Of a DNA stretch of 64,000 bases, positions 9,912-21,398 are shown piece by piece. Positions within the stretch are counted from its first letter, which is position 1; each line of letters opens with the position of its first letter. Below the pieces are notes generated by a model. That model ran no database searches and was not told the origin of the DNA. It saw only the letters and a list, made by a program, of their open reading frames with translations. The DNA comes from Tetrapyrgos nigripes (Eukaryota; Basidiomycota; Agaricomycetes; Agaricales; Campanellaceae), in assembly GCA_013368315.1 (NCBI GenBank), contig JAACJM010000038.1, forward strand, positions 1-64,000. The letters are read 5' to 3'. The translations under genes were made by a program, and so were the position numbers.

Positions 9912-10769
9912 CTACACTACATCGGCACTTATTCTTGAAGCATGTACTAAATCTTCGGCCAACTTTCGAATACGATCTTGCAAGGCCCTAAGTTCCCTTT
10001 TGAGTGTAGCGTTCTCTCCCTCCAAAAGCTTTGCTGAGCTTTCTGCGAGGGCTAACTTCTCATCAGAATTTCTCTTTGCTGAAGAAACAGCCTTGAGGTG
10101 TAGTTCCAGGACCTCAGTACGGATGTGTGATTCTAGAAGTTGATCTGCAAGACGTTCTAGCCTTTGCTCGATGTCGGAACGGTCATTGGGAGTGATTCGA
10201 AGAGGGAGAGTACTGGCGGGTTCTGAAAGAGAACATAAATTGATAATGTGAGTGAAGGTCAAGCAGTAAGAGTACACACTAAGTAGTGAATGCACGAATT
10301 GACGACTGGCACGAATCTCCTCGGGAGTGTCCCAAAGCTTTTCGTCTTCCTTGTTTTTTGCCTCCAACCCCATATACTCCTCCACTATCTGCTTCCGAAC
10401 TTCGTTCTCGTATCTGGTGACGTAGCTGGGGTGTATGGGAGATTCTTCCTCAGTCACAGATCCTAAATCATTGTCTTGAGGACTACATCATATTAGAGTG
10501 AGTGCAGACTCGAATATATGAGAAACGTACAGTAGAAAGTGCCGTGTGGGAGTAGACGGATCGGGTTCCCTCTTCAACGGAAACATAGGCTCTGGTGATT
10601 GCGACGACGGTATTTCTGTGCTATTTTGATGTCTGTACGCTTGGGAATTAGTCTGCAGGTAAAGACAAATCAAAACAAGAGAACACAAAACCCACAGAAG
10701 TATACGCTTGGAGTCACCTTCAAGAGGTGATGACGAGCGCTTCAACACCGTTGGAATCACCATTGACAT
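9912..10769 (-). CDS. Plavaka accessory coiled-coil protein (about 220 aa)
   Basis: Predicted as four exons with start ATG at 10769 (MSMVIPTVLKRSSSPLE). Introns end near 10645, 10490 and 10222, with all phases agreeing, and the stop is at 9912-9914. The middle exon reads TEEESPIHPSYVTRYENEV and EEYMGLEAKNKEDEKLWD. The last exon is a heptad-rich helix (ERLADQLLESHIRTEVLELH through LKRELRALQDRIRKLAED) that should form a coiled coil. It lies 290 bp downstream of the transposase on the same strand, inside the Plavaka termini, so it travels with the element. No named family was recognised. A DNA-binding, oligomerisation or transposase-partner role is possible but only inferred. Exon borders rest on splice-site reading alone. 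Confidence 0.55.
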
Positions 10770-11055
10770 GATTGGGATGCAGAAAGAGGAACGGCAAAGC
10801 AGGCTGAAGCCATTGACGTCGTCACAACGCCCGCCATAAATTCCTTGGCAAAAAGATCGGTGAGACCTTGTGGAAGACGTAGTAACAGAAATTGCACTCA
10901 CAACGGTATCCTAGTCGTCGATATTCACCCGTGATTGCCTTGCAATGTCGGAGAAGGAAACTTGCTATCTGCACAGCCTGCACCGGAGGCCGAAGTCGCG
11001 TCGGATCTGCCAACAAAAGATTTTCAGCTACCAATGAAACGAGAAGCCTTAGAAG

Positions 11056-14000
11056 TTAGAAGGCAATTTCATGTGCATGATAGTCTACATACTTGTTTAC
11101 ATAGAACGCTACGTACTCGTCTAGAGAATTGTATGGACCAAAATTTCGAATGGGCACTCTCCTGTCGCCTGTGATCCCAATCAAATGTGCGCTGCGATAA
11201 AGACAGTCAATATGAACCACCTCCATTATAGGATTTTTATTTCGGTCAAGGTCGGGCTGGACCATCCACATACCAGTCTCATCGCAGGGAGAGTTTCCGA
11301 CAGTGGAGAACCAATGAATGAGGGCACAAGGATAGTTGACTCCTTCATATTTAAATTGTAGAAAGGCAAAGACTCTTCCTACCAGCAATCCTTCAAACCC
11401 CACTTCCCCGTCGTCATCACCCTCCATAAAAACACAGTCATATCTGGCCGGACCCTTGCGCCAAGAGTTGACTGATCGAATTAGTTCATGACGCATTCCA
11501 CCTAAACCTGATGCGTCACTGGGAGCAAAGAAAAAAGCGCGAGCTGAGTGATGCAGATAGACGGGATGATCAGAACCCAGCTGTGGGCATTGATCAATCA
11601 ATACATCACGCCCCATTTGTCCGATAGGTGCGTCCGGATGATGCTGGTTATAGAGGAATTGCTGCAGGAGTGTACACAGCTGAGGTTGTTCCAGGTAATC
11701 TGCTAGATCGTCTACTCGTCGAGGGACTTTCCGGGCTGTGATATATAGATTAGCTTCAAGAAAGATTAAAGGAAAAGGCTGACGTACCTGGTTTTTTTGA
11801 AAGCTTGACATCTCCCTGGCTGTAAGGTTGGTTGCTAGGTCCAGCTTCATTTTCAATAGCATCGGGGCCGTCTGTTCTTGAAGGAGGTGGTGGAGGAGGT
11901 GGAGGTGGTGGTGACACAGCAGAATTTTGAGGCTCGAGCATACCACATGCTTCCATATCAACACGATAAGCAGAGATTTTGTCTTAACGTTGATTCGTGA
12001 GAAGCATTTGACCCAAAGGCTGATTCCTGCTAGACCGGCGCCATGGACGTTTGACGGCTGCAATATGCTTTGACTCCGTGATAGACGAGCAAAGTCCATT
12101 CAGAGCACCAAATTGCTGGATGAGATATGCATAATGAACAAGGGAGTGTTGTCGTGGTAAAGAGAAACCATCAGGGCGCACACCAGTCATGCGGAAGATT
12201 TCTCGGCTACGATGGAAACGTGCAACTACACGCTCAATCGCATCGACTGTGTCCTCATCAATGACATTTCGACGAACCAGATAGCAGAACTCCAAAAAAT
12301 CTGCAATGGCCTGGACCATTTGAGGTGGTACATGTCCGACAATGGCTGGAAGGTAAACCTATAATCATGTTGATCAGACCCTAATCAAGAAGTATATATA
12401 CAAAAACGCACTTTCATGAGCCCTTTTGAATCATTTCCGGTCCACTGTTTAAATCCTCGCCCTTCATGGAAGTTTCGGAGACCAGGAAAGGGAGTAGTCG
12501 CCATGATACTGTAAGATAATAATTCAGGGCCATATATTAGTCAGAAAGTGTTCAAAAACAAACCGGCGGTCTATGTCTGCTAAACGCTCCTTTGCTTCGG
12601 TCTTGGAGTAGGTTATGTCGATGTATTCAGTGACCCAATCCACTAAGTGGTCCTTGAAGGTCCCTTTGATGATTTGATGCAGCAGATCAGGAGCCAATAG
12701 TTCGTGTATGTCTGCCCGTGGAAACGAAGCAGTGAATGGCTAGAATAATTGAAGAGAGTTGGCGTCACAAAAGATTGGCAAAAAAAATGCAACATACTTG
12801 AAGATCTGCCACTATGCCATAGTCGTCCCAAAGCTCTTTCAAGGTCACTCCTTCACCTTCAGACAACACATCAGTGAGTTCATGTGAGCGGGGTCCTCCT
12901 TCTCCGCCATCGAGATCATCTGCAGGTGCTGTGCAACTGCATATGCAAGGTGAATAAGTTGCTTCAAGTAATCACTGATCACAAATTTAGACAGGTGACT
13001 CACCGAGGACACCAATTTTGGATGATACAGGCCAGCAATGCTTGCTCAGGATAGTCTGCTATGTAAGGTCCTAGACCATAAATGACTCGCCGATAATGGC
13101 CATCAGGACAGAGTGTCACTCGAGGATTCTCCATGAAAGGTCTCAACGATGAGAGAATGTGTTCGAGAGAGGTATGAAAGAGTTGGCGTCGGAATTTCCG
13201 AAATTCTGCCCCACCAGCATGGTCTTGTGATGCTGGTGAAACAAAGCGGTCAATCATGCCGTTCAAACATTGGAGTATACATGTGACTTACTCTTTGGGA
13301 CAGCCAAGAAACCCAGTAAAGCAACAGCGTTGCGATGCGCCCATCGGACAGACGAATGGACATTACCAAGGGAGATATACAGAGGATAATAATCATTTTG
13401 GCCAGTAGCAACGGAGACTGTTGTTTTGTCGCTTCCGAGTATGACAGGCACGAACATTGCGCCATGATTATTTTCCTCCTCTGCAATCTTGTCCTGTGCA
13501 GTAAACTGAGTAAATCAGAATAGGTACATTGGAAAAGCAGGAAGGACATACACATTGAAACCAGGCCCAATTACCACTCATTAAATCTCTGTACAGTCGT
13601 TTTCCATTTTTGCTGATCCTGCGAGGAGCGACATCGAACTCATTGGCAAAGCTGGGATTGGCTAGCATGTTTTCCAAAACAGAGACGGGGTCCCTGAACC
13701 AGACTTCATATGACTGAGTTTTCCAGGCAGGGACGGTTGAAATGTCTTCCGGTAAATCACTATTGTGTCTGACCGAAAAGCTCTCCCATGGTACATCTCC
13801 CTGTTTGATACCATCAATAGTTGCGTACAGTTCCTCGTGGCTCGCAAATGGAGAATCTCGGTCAGGACTTAGCAGTCCAGATAAGATGCATGCAAGAGTG
13901 TCGATGTCACCACCGGACATTTGGACCTTCTGATATAGGAATTCTCCAAGCTCAAACTCTGCACAGTTATTGAAGGGGCTGTAATCGTTGGGTTCGCGTG

Positions 14001-14427
14001 TTTCCCTAGGTGGCGGGGGTGTGCCCTCTGGTAAGTCGTCACCGTCGATATCACAGGGAGTGCCTAAACTGCTGTCAACAACCATCAAAATGCCACAAAG
14101 AGAAATCAAACCATCAATTATCGGGTGAGTAACAACTTGTGTTCCGTATTTCCGCAAATCTATGGGAGCCGCTGACCATGGGAGCTGAACTGGTGATCCA
14201 TTTTGTCGTCGTCTAGGTGAACGTCGAGAGGAAAAAGGAGAGGACGGGTTTGGAGGGGGTGATGGTGTACGAAACGATACAGGTGATGGAAAGCGTAAAG
14301 GTGGTGGTGGAGGCATTGTTGGCGGCAGTACTAGTACTGGATGCTTGGTGTCCTTGTGCTGTTTCAAACCCCAGACACTCTTCATCCGTTTAGAGCATAC
14401 ATCACAAACGTAGTTGCCTGGAGCCAT
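11056..14427 (-). CDS. Plavaka transposase (C2H2 finger plus RNase H-like core)
   Basis: ATG at 14427 opens with a C2H2 finger (YVCDVCSKRMKSVWGLKQH). A Pro-rich linker follows, then blocks characteristic of agaricomycete Plavaka proteins: WFRDPVSVLENMLANP, LYRDLMSGNWAW, FVPVILGSDKTTVSVATG (with an Asp in the GSD turn), YYPLYISLGNVH, VRWAHRNAVALLGFLA, HYRRVIYGLGPYIADYPEQ, FKDHLVDWVTEYI, GFKQWTGNDSKGLMKVYLPA, RFHRSREIFRMTGV, EPWRR-type KRPWRRSSRNQPLGQM. The C-terminus is NKYVDYHAHEIAF, stop 11056-11058. About eight introns of 45-60 bp join in phase, for example after NWAWFQ at 13553 and after LTNQ near 12000. Poly-Pro and acidic linker exons lie near 11800-11950. No stop or shift was found, so it may be active. 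The start is 128 bp from the divergent gene at 14556. Confidence 0.88.
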
Positions 14428-14555
14428 GAGCGGAGTCTGGAAAGAGGAGATAAACAAATTTGGTTTGGCGTAGCCAAGCTTGGTAACGGTAAATTGTTAG
14501 TGATAAATCATAATAAATTTGCAGACCAAATTCACATTGCACTAACTCACCTCTC
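14428..14555. promoter_or_regulatory. Bidirectional promoter region of the Plavaka element
   Basis: Only 128 bp separate the divergent start codons of the transposase (14427, minus) and the acidic protein (14556, plus), so both must be driven from this short AT-rich interval. No clear TATA box is seen in it. Confidence 0.55.
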
Positions 14556-17378
14556 ATGTCTGTCGTCAAACCTCCCACTCTTCGACACAGGCGTGATGGC
14601 CTCACAGTATCTAATGTCGAGGCTGAACCCATTGCCAAACCGTCAAACCCAGCTCCCCCACCAGTCGAAGCCGGGAACGGGATGCATTTACGTGGCAAGC
14701 GTGACACGCACCCTGCAACTCCAGATATGACTACCCCAAGATGGCCCACTGAAGAGGTCCAGGCAGAGAAAAAGCTTAAGAGAGACGCCAAAGCAGCCAA
14801 AGTAGCTGCTCGTGTATCTGCCATAAGCAAGGCCGCTGAGGTTGAAGATCGTCTTCAACAAGTGGAGCAAGAAGCAAAACGGACAGGGCACAATCCTCCC
14901 ACCTCCAGTCAGAAGAAAAAACCTCGCCAGAAAAAACAGAAAGGTTTGCATGTTGCTTATGGTTCTTCTTGACTCAGACTGATTAGGTGCATTTTCAGAG
15001 TCCAAGGATGCTGGAGAGGCAGCTCTAGATTCGGGTGAGCACTTGCTATTTGTGAGACAGAGTATCGACTGAATACTTATTGCAGGGGAACTGGCTAACG
15101 GCAAAAACGTGGATAATACGTCTGATGCAGCCAACAAACCTGCTAGTAAGAGAAAACGGACTACAAATGGTGAGTACTCATCATGTTATTACTATAATCT
15201 GACATACCTTCCGCAGCAACAAAAGTGACTGCTAGTAAACCAACTCCCACTACAACCCCTGCTCCGAGTTCTCCAAATGAAACACCCTCGCAGCTCGACA
15301 CTGAGGATGCTGAGAATGATGAGCAAGCTGCCGAGGGTTTGGACGACTCTGGAGACGAGGCAAAACCTGCTAAGAAGAAGAAGAAAGGAGTGCTGCGAGA
15401 AGCAGTCAATGGAAAACGCACATCAACGGCGACAGATGCAGGTGATCAGGATACGTATGTTGACTTGCTGTATTTGGAAATTTCTTTCACAAATTGACTT
15501 CTCTCCACTATCTTCAACTGGCACCTCCTTTCGTAGCATCACTGCAGAGCCTCCCAAGAAGAAGAAGAAGCTCGCTCTTCAAGGTTTTCGTAGTACTGGC
15601 ACTGACACAGCGTCCAATGACGTTCCTGTCAACAGTGCTAGCGTCAGTGACGGAGACATAGTCGATCAGGACACCACTACTATCAGTCAACCAGAAGGCA
15701 CTGATTACACATTCGGAGGGTTTGGAGATGAGAACGAAGGACATGAAGAACGAGAGACCACAGTAAAATCCGACACCAAGCTGTTGAAAATCAGAGCAGT
15801 TGCAGCTGTTGTTTCGGTGTGCTATATAACTTAACTCAATGTTTCCATTACTCACCTGATGTTCTAGCAGCCCACTATTGTCAAGGTCGTGCCTACCACA
15901 TCTGTAGAAGGCCTCGTCACCCCTGCCCGAAAGCGCAAAGAAATTCGCCTAGCCGATCTTAAACCAGTGGTCAAAACTGCGTTCTCCGACACCTTCATGC
16001 CCATCGTTGTTGAACACACTGGCTGTCTCACTGCCTGGACTGGACCAGATGCAAAGGATTTAGCTGAGCTTTGGGCTAGTGTCATGCCAAAGCCCCTGCA
16101 TAATCAATTTGCAGAGCTCAACAAAGACAAGACTATTCAAACTCTGGTATGTCGCACTACAGTCTATCATGCTTAGGTACTACTAATTATCTCTCAGGTT
16201 GATCAGCAGCTTAGCAACTGGCGTAATGCATTTGCTAAGGCTGCTCTCGCTGCTCTCGACGAAGTCTTCAAGGCACCAGATCTCCAAACTGCCGAACAGC
16301 GCAAGGTGTATGTTGCTGATCAGCTCGAGGGTGATTTCAAGTCACGGTCATTTTATTATCTCAACGTGAAGAAGAAGAATGGTAAAACATACTATGGAGT
16401 GCGTGGCAGCCTTTTCTATCTTCGCTTTCTGCACGCTAACAAATTTCTGACCAGGGCCCATTCCAGTCCTACCTGATTGCCAGAACATTATCCGAGCATC
16501 TCAAGAGCATCAAGGGTATCGCAGAAGAAGACCGTCTTGGCATGAGGCCGGTTGGCGCTGTCGTCCTGTCAATTCAGGCGGTTTGTCATTGCTCGACAAT
16601 TGTGTCATTATCTCATCTTCCATTTTACAGGTTCAACGTGCACTTACCTTCCATGAGACCGGTGTCAAAATCATTCCGAAGGGCCAAGACGGATTCTTCT
16701 CGAAGCAGGTCTGGGGTGACCATGAGGTTACTGTGGAAGGGAAGAAGGTCAAGCTAAAGACCACCTCGCAGCTACACTGGATTTTCAGCAAGTCGAAGAC
16801 AAACACTGAGCGATTTAGCTCTGCGCAATGGGACCAACTTATCAAGGCTGCACAAGCATGTATGGTGGTCAAGAAGGCGCCGAAATCCTCAGCAAAACCC
16901 CCTGCCGATGAACCAATAGATGCAGACGAAGATTGGACGATGCCAGATGAAGATCCGGAGTTTTTCAAGCAAGAAACCAACGGTGACGAGGATTCTCGAC
17001 AACAGGAAAGCAAAAGGAAGGATACCAGCAAAGGGACGAGACTGGACACGGCTGGCGGTGCAATGGATGAGGATGAGGGCGCTGGTGATGAGGACGAGGA
17101 CAAAGGTGAGGGCGCTGGTGACGAGGATGAGGACGAGGGCGCTGGTGATGAGGATGAGGACGAAGGTGAGGGCGTTGGTGACGAGGATGAAGGTGAGGGC
17201 GTTGGTGACGAGGATGAGGATGAGGGTGCTGGTGACAATGTTTTGGTTGATGATGCCATTGATGACGACGACTCCGGCGAGGACAGTGGGGAAACGGATG
17301 AGCCTGAGGAAGGTACGAATTGCTTTTCTTTCACTTCACGCAACTGCAGCCTCTGACATGTTTCCTTCAACAGTGTGA
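14556..17378 (+). CDS. Plavaka-borne acidic protein, predicted 772 aa
   Basis: Ten exons join in phase: 14556-14943, 14999-15034, 15086-15169, 15217-15454, 15537-15816, 15868-16146, 16198-16398, 16455-16580, 16631-17312, 17374-17378. All introns are 50-82 bp with GT..AG. The N-terminal third is charged and Lys-rich (KRDAKAAKVAARVSAISKAA, KKKPRQKKQK). A compact globular region follows (RKEIRLADLKPVVKTAFSDT, WRNAFAKAALAALDEVF, GPFQSYLIARTLSEHLK, VQRALTFHETG, FSAQW-like RFSSAQWDQLI). The C-terminus is an Asp/Glu-rich repeat tract. No stop interrupts it. The gene is divergent from the transposase and within the element ends, so it is element cargo or a transposition partner. I do not assign a domain family; function is unknown. 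Confidence 0.75.
17062..17240 (+). repeat. Acidic minisatellite in the 772-aa Plavaka protein
   Basis: Imperfect tandem units of 27-33 bp encode variants of G[AV]GDEDEDEGE, about six in a row. The units differ mainly by loss or gain of the KGE/EGE codons, a pattern expected from in-frame slippage or unequal exchange. Confidence 0.85.
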
Positions 17379-17616
17379 ACGGCAAGCATTGACGAGGACA
17401 AGAAGCAGCGGCGCCGATGTGTGGTCTAAAATGGTCGTATTGGTACTTTACTGAAAGATTTAATGTACTTTTTTTTGAACTTCTACATAGACATTTTTGG
17501 CCTTTGAGCGAGTAATCGGACTTTTGAAAGTAATCGGACCTGGCTTGAGAAAGTTCGGTGATTCGGATAAAAGTTCTCGAAAAGGCCTGAAAAGGCCTGA
17601 TGCCTTTTTCCTGATG

Positions 17617-19761
17617 TTTAAATGCCAGATGGTCGGTTATGATGGGAGGAAGGTATATGTGGTGAAGAAATGGGAGACCAACGACATCTACCGTACGAGC
17701 GATGTGGTCTTTGAGAAGTCGGGAGGTCACTGGACTTCGGAGTTGGAGGGGGAGAACGATGATATGCTATTTTTGGCCCCAACCCCAAAGTCTGGATCCT
17801 CGATCACTGACCAAATACCCGACTCGACATTGTTAAACCCATCTTCCCCAGTAACCACCACCAACGAGAATCACCAGCACGTACCAAATGCACCCGAAAA
17901 ACGAGTCCGTCGAACCCAAGCTGAAATTTGGGGTACTGTTCCAGCCCGTTCATCTACTCGATCCTGAAATCTTACCCAGAAATTTATCGAATCCAAAGAA
18001 TACGAGAGTCGAGAAAAAGAAGCTAATGAGATGGGTGAGGATTGGACGCGAGATGAGGAGGAAGATAGAGAATTACTCCCAGAATTTGACGAAGAAGACT
18101 CGCCTACTGCTCTCAAGGCTAGTCTCAAGACTGTTCTGGAACCAGACAATACTTGGGTTCCCCAATCCTATGCGGAAGCTATGAAACGCCCTGACCTCTG
18201 GACGAAGCCGATGGAGAAGGAACTTGCGAAACTCGACTCCCGAAAAGCGTTCACTCCAGTCTCTAAACCAACAGACGCAAAAATCATCACGACTAGATGG
18301 GTATACGCGTTGCGATTGGATGGCAATGGGAAGATAACCGAACGAAGGGCTAGATTGGTGGTTCGCAGATATGACCAAGTAAAAGGGATACATTATGATG
18401 ACACTTGGGCGATAGTAGCAAGATATGAGTCAGAGAGATTTGCGATCGCGATTGCTGCTCACGAAGGGATGGATCTGTGGTCGGGAGATTTCACAGGAGC
18501 ATACCTGAATGCGAGACCGCAGGGCGTTAATTACTTGGCACTCCCGGAGGGATTCCAAGAACGATATTCCCTACGCGATGGTAACGAGACAGTGCTACTG
18601 ATGAATATCAACATTTACGGGTCGATGGATGCTGGGAATAACTGGTACAAGTTACTCGACCAACGATATCGCGAGCTCGGCTTCAAATCAAACCCTGCAG
18701 ACCCTTGTGTACGTTTCCGAAGAACCCCTCTTGGTAGCACTATCACTGTTACCTATACTGATGACGTTACTGGAGTCTCTACGACGAGAGAGGATGGGAA
18801 GAAGGTGCGAAAGGAGATAGCAGAGCAATTCGAGTTTCGGGACTGTGGTGAACCAGATGTTGTGCTGGGAATGACGGTTAGGATTCATAAGGATAAGGGC
18901 AATATCTCAATCCACCAACGACCATTGATCGAGAAGACATTGAAGACCTTCGGAATGCAAGATTCGGCAACAAAGTATACGCCATTGTCCCCTGGAATAG
19001 ACTTCATCGATAGTCAGCCACACCCTATCCCTGCCTCCGATAAACTCTTTATGATCGACAAGAATTATTACAGTCTTGTTGGTGCTCTTAACCATATTGC
19101 GTTGGGAACTCGACCAGATATAGCATTCGCAGTATCGTTATTACAGCGGTATGCTAATGATCCTAGACCAATCCATTGGGCCTCTGCACTCCACCTCCTC
19201 GCATACCTCAAAACTACTGCGCATCTACAACTTACCTATCGTCGTCACATTGAAGGGAGCGCATCGGATGGAGTGAAACCTATCGGTTTCGCTGACGCGT
19301 CCCACGCAGATGTCAAAGAGGAGGAGGGTATGGCAACTCAGAAGTCAACTATGGGATACGTATTCATGGTCGCAGGGGGAGCGGTTTCTTGGTCATCCTC
19401 TAAGCAGAAGGTGGTAGCGTTGTCGACAACGGAGGCGGAATATCTCTCTATGGTTCATGCGGGGAAACAGGCTATTTGGATGTGGAAATGGTTAGATGGA
19501 ATAGAGATGAGGAGGAGTTATCCTTTTGTGATCAACGTGGACAACACCAGCTCTATCTCCCTTACCGAAGCCACCACCAAACATGGACGTACCAAGCATT
19601 TTGATACCGCGTGGGCGTGGATTCGAGATGCCGTTAGAGAGGGGGAGCTAGAATTCCGACATGTTTCCACTCAGGAGAATCTTGCTGATATCATGACCAA
19701 GTCGTTGAGTCGTCCGGCATTCGAGAAGTTTGTAAAAGGCATGGGGTTGACGGAGGGGTAG
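17617..19761 (+). pseudogene. Copia integrase C-part, reverse transcriptase and RNase H (piece 3)
   Basis: It resumes with FKCQMVGYDGRKVYVV and an Asp/Glu/Ser-rich linker. A TGA at 17965-17967 interrupts ...RSSTRS*NLTQKFIE in frame, most simply a CGA-to-TGA change. The reverse transcriptase runs from about 18180: TTRWVYALRLDGNGKI, RLVVRRYDQVKGIHYDDTW, FTGAYLNARPQG, then the catalytic YTDD box near 18760 (TVTYTDDVTG), in place of the commoner YVDD. The RNase H has SAVGALNH-like YYSLVGALNHI, GFADASHADV, SWSSSKQKVVALSTTEAEY and TKHFDTAWAW. It ends LADIMTKSLSRPAFEKF with the stop at 19759-19761, just before the polypurine tract. The stop codon plus two insertions make this copy inactive. Confidence 0.92.
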
Positions 19762-19777
19762 AAGACTCTAGGGCCTC

Positions 19778-19785
19778 AGGGGGAG
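19778..19785 (+). promoter_or_regulatory. Copia polypurine tract
   Basis: AGGGGGAG immediately precedes the 3' LTR start TGTTGAG at 19786, the expected place for the plus-strand primer. Confidence 0.8.
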
Positions 19786-20148
19786 TGTTGAGAATAAGAG
19801 TCCCTAGATAGGGGCTATTTCCTTTTTCCATTTTATCCATCTATCTTTACTGCTAATCCTTTCATCCTCATACTCCAAGGCACCTAACCCGGGTTCAACA
19901 CCCGCGTCACATATACCTTGCCTTTCCGTAGTTTAGACCCCAGTCGTCTCACTTATTCTGTGTGACTCTGGGGTATGTATTCAATTCATCTCTATACTTA
20001 CTATATTTACTGACTACTTACATACAGTACCTATCGTAGTACTAACGAGTACCCTTTCTCTACAGGTACTGTATTAATACAGTCGTCTCACTTATTCTGT
20101 GTGACTCTGGGTACCTATCGTAGTACTAACGAGTATCCTTTCTCTACA
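19786..20148 (+). repeat. Copia 3' LTR
   Basis: 363 bp, identical in length to the 5' LTR, with three transitions between them (TGTTGAG vs TGTCGAG, CCATC vs CCGTC, GTATCC vs GTACCC). It is followed by GGTGC, the one-mismatch partner of the left flank TGTGC. Confidence 0.95.
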
Positions 20149-20870
20149 GGTGCATTGAAAGGGAAACTCGACCGCGCGTAAGCTTGCAGCTCATCTCGAA
20201 ACTGCTCTGAGAATTCCTTCCCATACTCGACCCACTTTGTGAAAAACTTGTTACTGCCATGTTTGACTTCGTTGCAGGCTACTTCGAAAAGAAAATGGGC
20301 GACAGGCCAGAAGATTTTGTGATGCCGGATGCCTTGCAATGGAGGATAGACTTTTTCGTCAAGGGGCTGCGTCGGATCTGGATCGTTGTTTCAGAAAAGT
20401 TGAGATCGTAGATATACTAGAAATGAACAGTCCGAGATGTGAGTATTATAGAGCTAAGAGATAAAATCAAACGCACCTGGATTGAGATATGCAGTAGCTA
20501 AGTAGACAGCGTTATAAAGTCGTCCTCCTTGAATGAAAAGTTGATTGTGTTGATAGTCCAAGATGCTGAGGATCTCATCCTGTACTTCCTTCGGATACTC
20601 ACTCTTCTTATTGGTGACTGTTCGCTCAATCTCAAAGATGAGAGCGTGCCAATAAAGGAAGACATCAGCAGGATTTGCATCGTTAGCCTCTAGACATGCC
20701 AATGCCCTGGCCAAAGGCATTCCAATGTCAATGAGATGTTTGAGAACGAACTCAAAATCTTGTGATGCCCTTGTCGGAGAACTCTGGAAGATAGATGCAT
20801 ATTCCTGCACAAAAATGTTAGTATTGATGACACTGCACGGAGAATAGAATTTTACCCAGTCCTGTAATCA
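20149..20870 (-). pseudogene. hAT transposase, middle block (block 2 of 3)
   Basis: Minus strand. The exon from about 20808 reads EYASIFQSSPTRASQDFEFV, LKHLIDIGMPLARALACLEA and DANPADVFLYWHALIFEIE, the typical hAT segment in which LARAIACLEANDATPADVY-type text follows the DUF659 region. It continues to QGGRLYNAVYLATAYLNP. After an intron with donor GTGCGT near 20477 comes HHKIFWPVAHFLFEVACNE, QAYARSSFPFNA. Copia interrupts directly after SFPFNA. At the upstream side an intron with donor GTAAAATT and acceptor TTTGTGCAG (20811-20858) is likely, and Gypsy lies just beyond. No internal stop occurs. Confidence 0.75.
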
Positions 20871-21386
20871 TGTCATGAATCGCTCCCCACCTATTCATTT
20901 TCTTTCTATTCTTTTCCCTTAACTATCTACTTCCCACTCTAACCCCATAAACATTAACCATTTCTCATCATCGTCTATAGTTACCATCTCTCTAGATCTA
21001 TGACTCACATTCTTATCTCCTCCGATCCCTATCTCCATGGACATTCTCACTGTCAATCACTCCGTATGATCTAGTACTACATCTATCCATATTTGACTTA
21101 TTATTCTCTCGCCTTTGACATTTCCACATGATACCATCTATTATTACTTACTCTTTCCCATCTGTTCATATTTTACTTATATACCTGCGATCCTTGTAAC
21201 CTATTCCTTAGTTTGTTCACTTCGTCTCCGCTCCGTACTTTTACTACGCAGTGTAGAGCCTAGTCAGCTTACTTTCTCTCTATCTCTTTATCTCTCTATC
21301 TCTCTTGATCAATCTATTCTCTTGTAAACCGGCTTTCTCGTATTGTGTGACTTGGGTGGTTATCGAGTGTATCGACAACCTTGACA
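20871..21386 (+). repeat. Gypsy 5' LTR
   Basis: Starts TGTCATGAATCGC and ends AACCTTGACA. TATATA lies at 21178-21183. The predicted transcript start is about 32 bp downstream, at AGTTTGTTCA (21210-21219), a sequence that also pairs with the primer-binding region after the LTR. Confidence 0.95.
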
Positions 21387-21388
21387 CT

Positions 21389-21398
21389 TGAACGAACT
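21389..21398 (+). promoter_or_regulatory. Gypsy primer-binding site, probable self-priming type
   Basis: TGAACGAACT lies two bases after the 5' LTR. It pairs with AGTTTGTTCA at 21210-21219 in the same LTR over ten bases with one G:U pair, and that site is where the TATA box at 21178 would place the RNA 5' end. No tRNA 3'-end complement (such as TGGTAGCAGAGC) is seen. The arrangement matches the self-priming mechanism known from Tf1/sushi-type elements. Confidence 0.5.

Larger units (their letters stand above)
9712..17616. mobile_element. Plavaka-type DNA transposon, complete, three genes
   Basis: Both termini begin CATCAG followed by an A-rich run and GGC (left CATCAGCAAAAGG; right, reverse-complemented, CATCAGGAAAAAGG), with GGCCTTTT-like subterminal repeats. 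The 2-bp duplication TT (9710-9711 and 17617-17618) is supported because removing the element and one TT restores Copia ...LDARGFKCQMVGYDG. Inside are a transposase and a coiled-coil gene on the minus strand and a large acidic gene on the plus strand. No stop or frame break was found in any predicted exon, so the copy may be autonomous. Confidence 0.88.
4318..20148 (+). mobile_element. Ty1/Copia LTR retrotransposon, 5.3 kb of its own sequence, split by two DNA transposons
   Basis: The two 363-bp LTRs (TG..CA) differ at three positions. The 5-bp target duplication is TGTGC on the left and GGTGC on the right, with one mismatch. Internal order is gag - protease - integrase - reverse transcriptase - RNase H, the Copia order. 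Removing the inserts 6494-9088 and 9712-17616, each with one copy of its target duplication, leaves about 5.3 kb, the usual Copia size. The element sits in the hAT transposase gene, whose reading frame resumes exactly across it. Confidence 0.92.

Noticed and set aside
15225..17378. Several separate plus-strand ORFs in this span as distinct genes
   Set aside because: All are exons, or exon readthrough, of the single ten-exon acidic gene.
9712..17616. Plavaka element as two adjacent transposons
   Set aside because: Transposase and acidic gene share a 128-bp divergent promoter and one pair of termini whose removal restores Copia, so it is one element.
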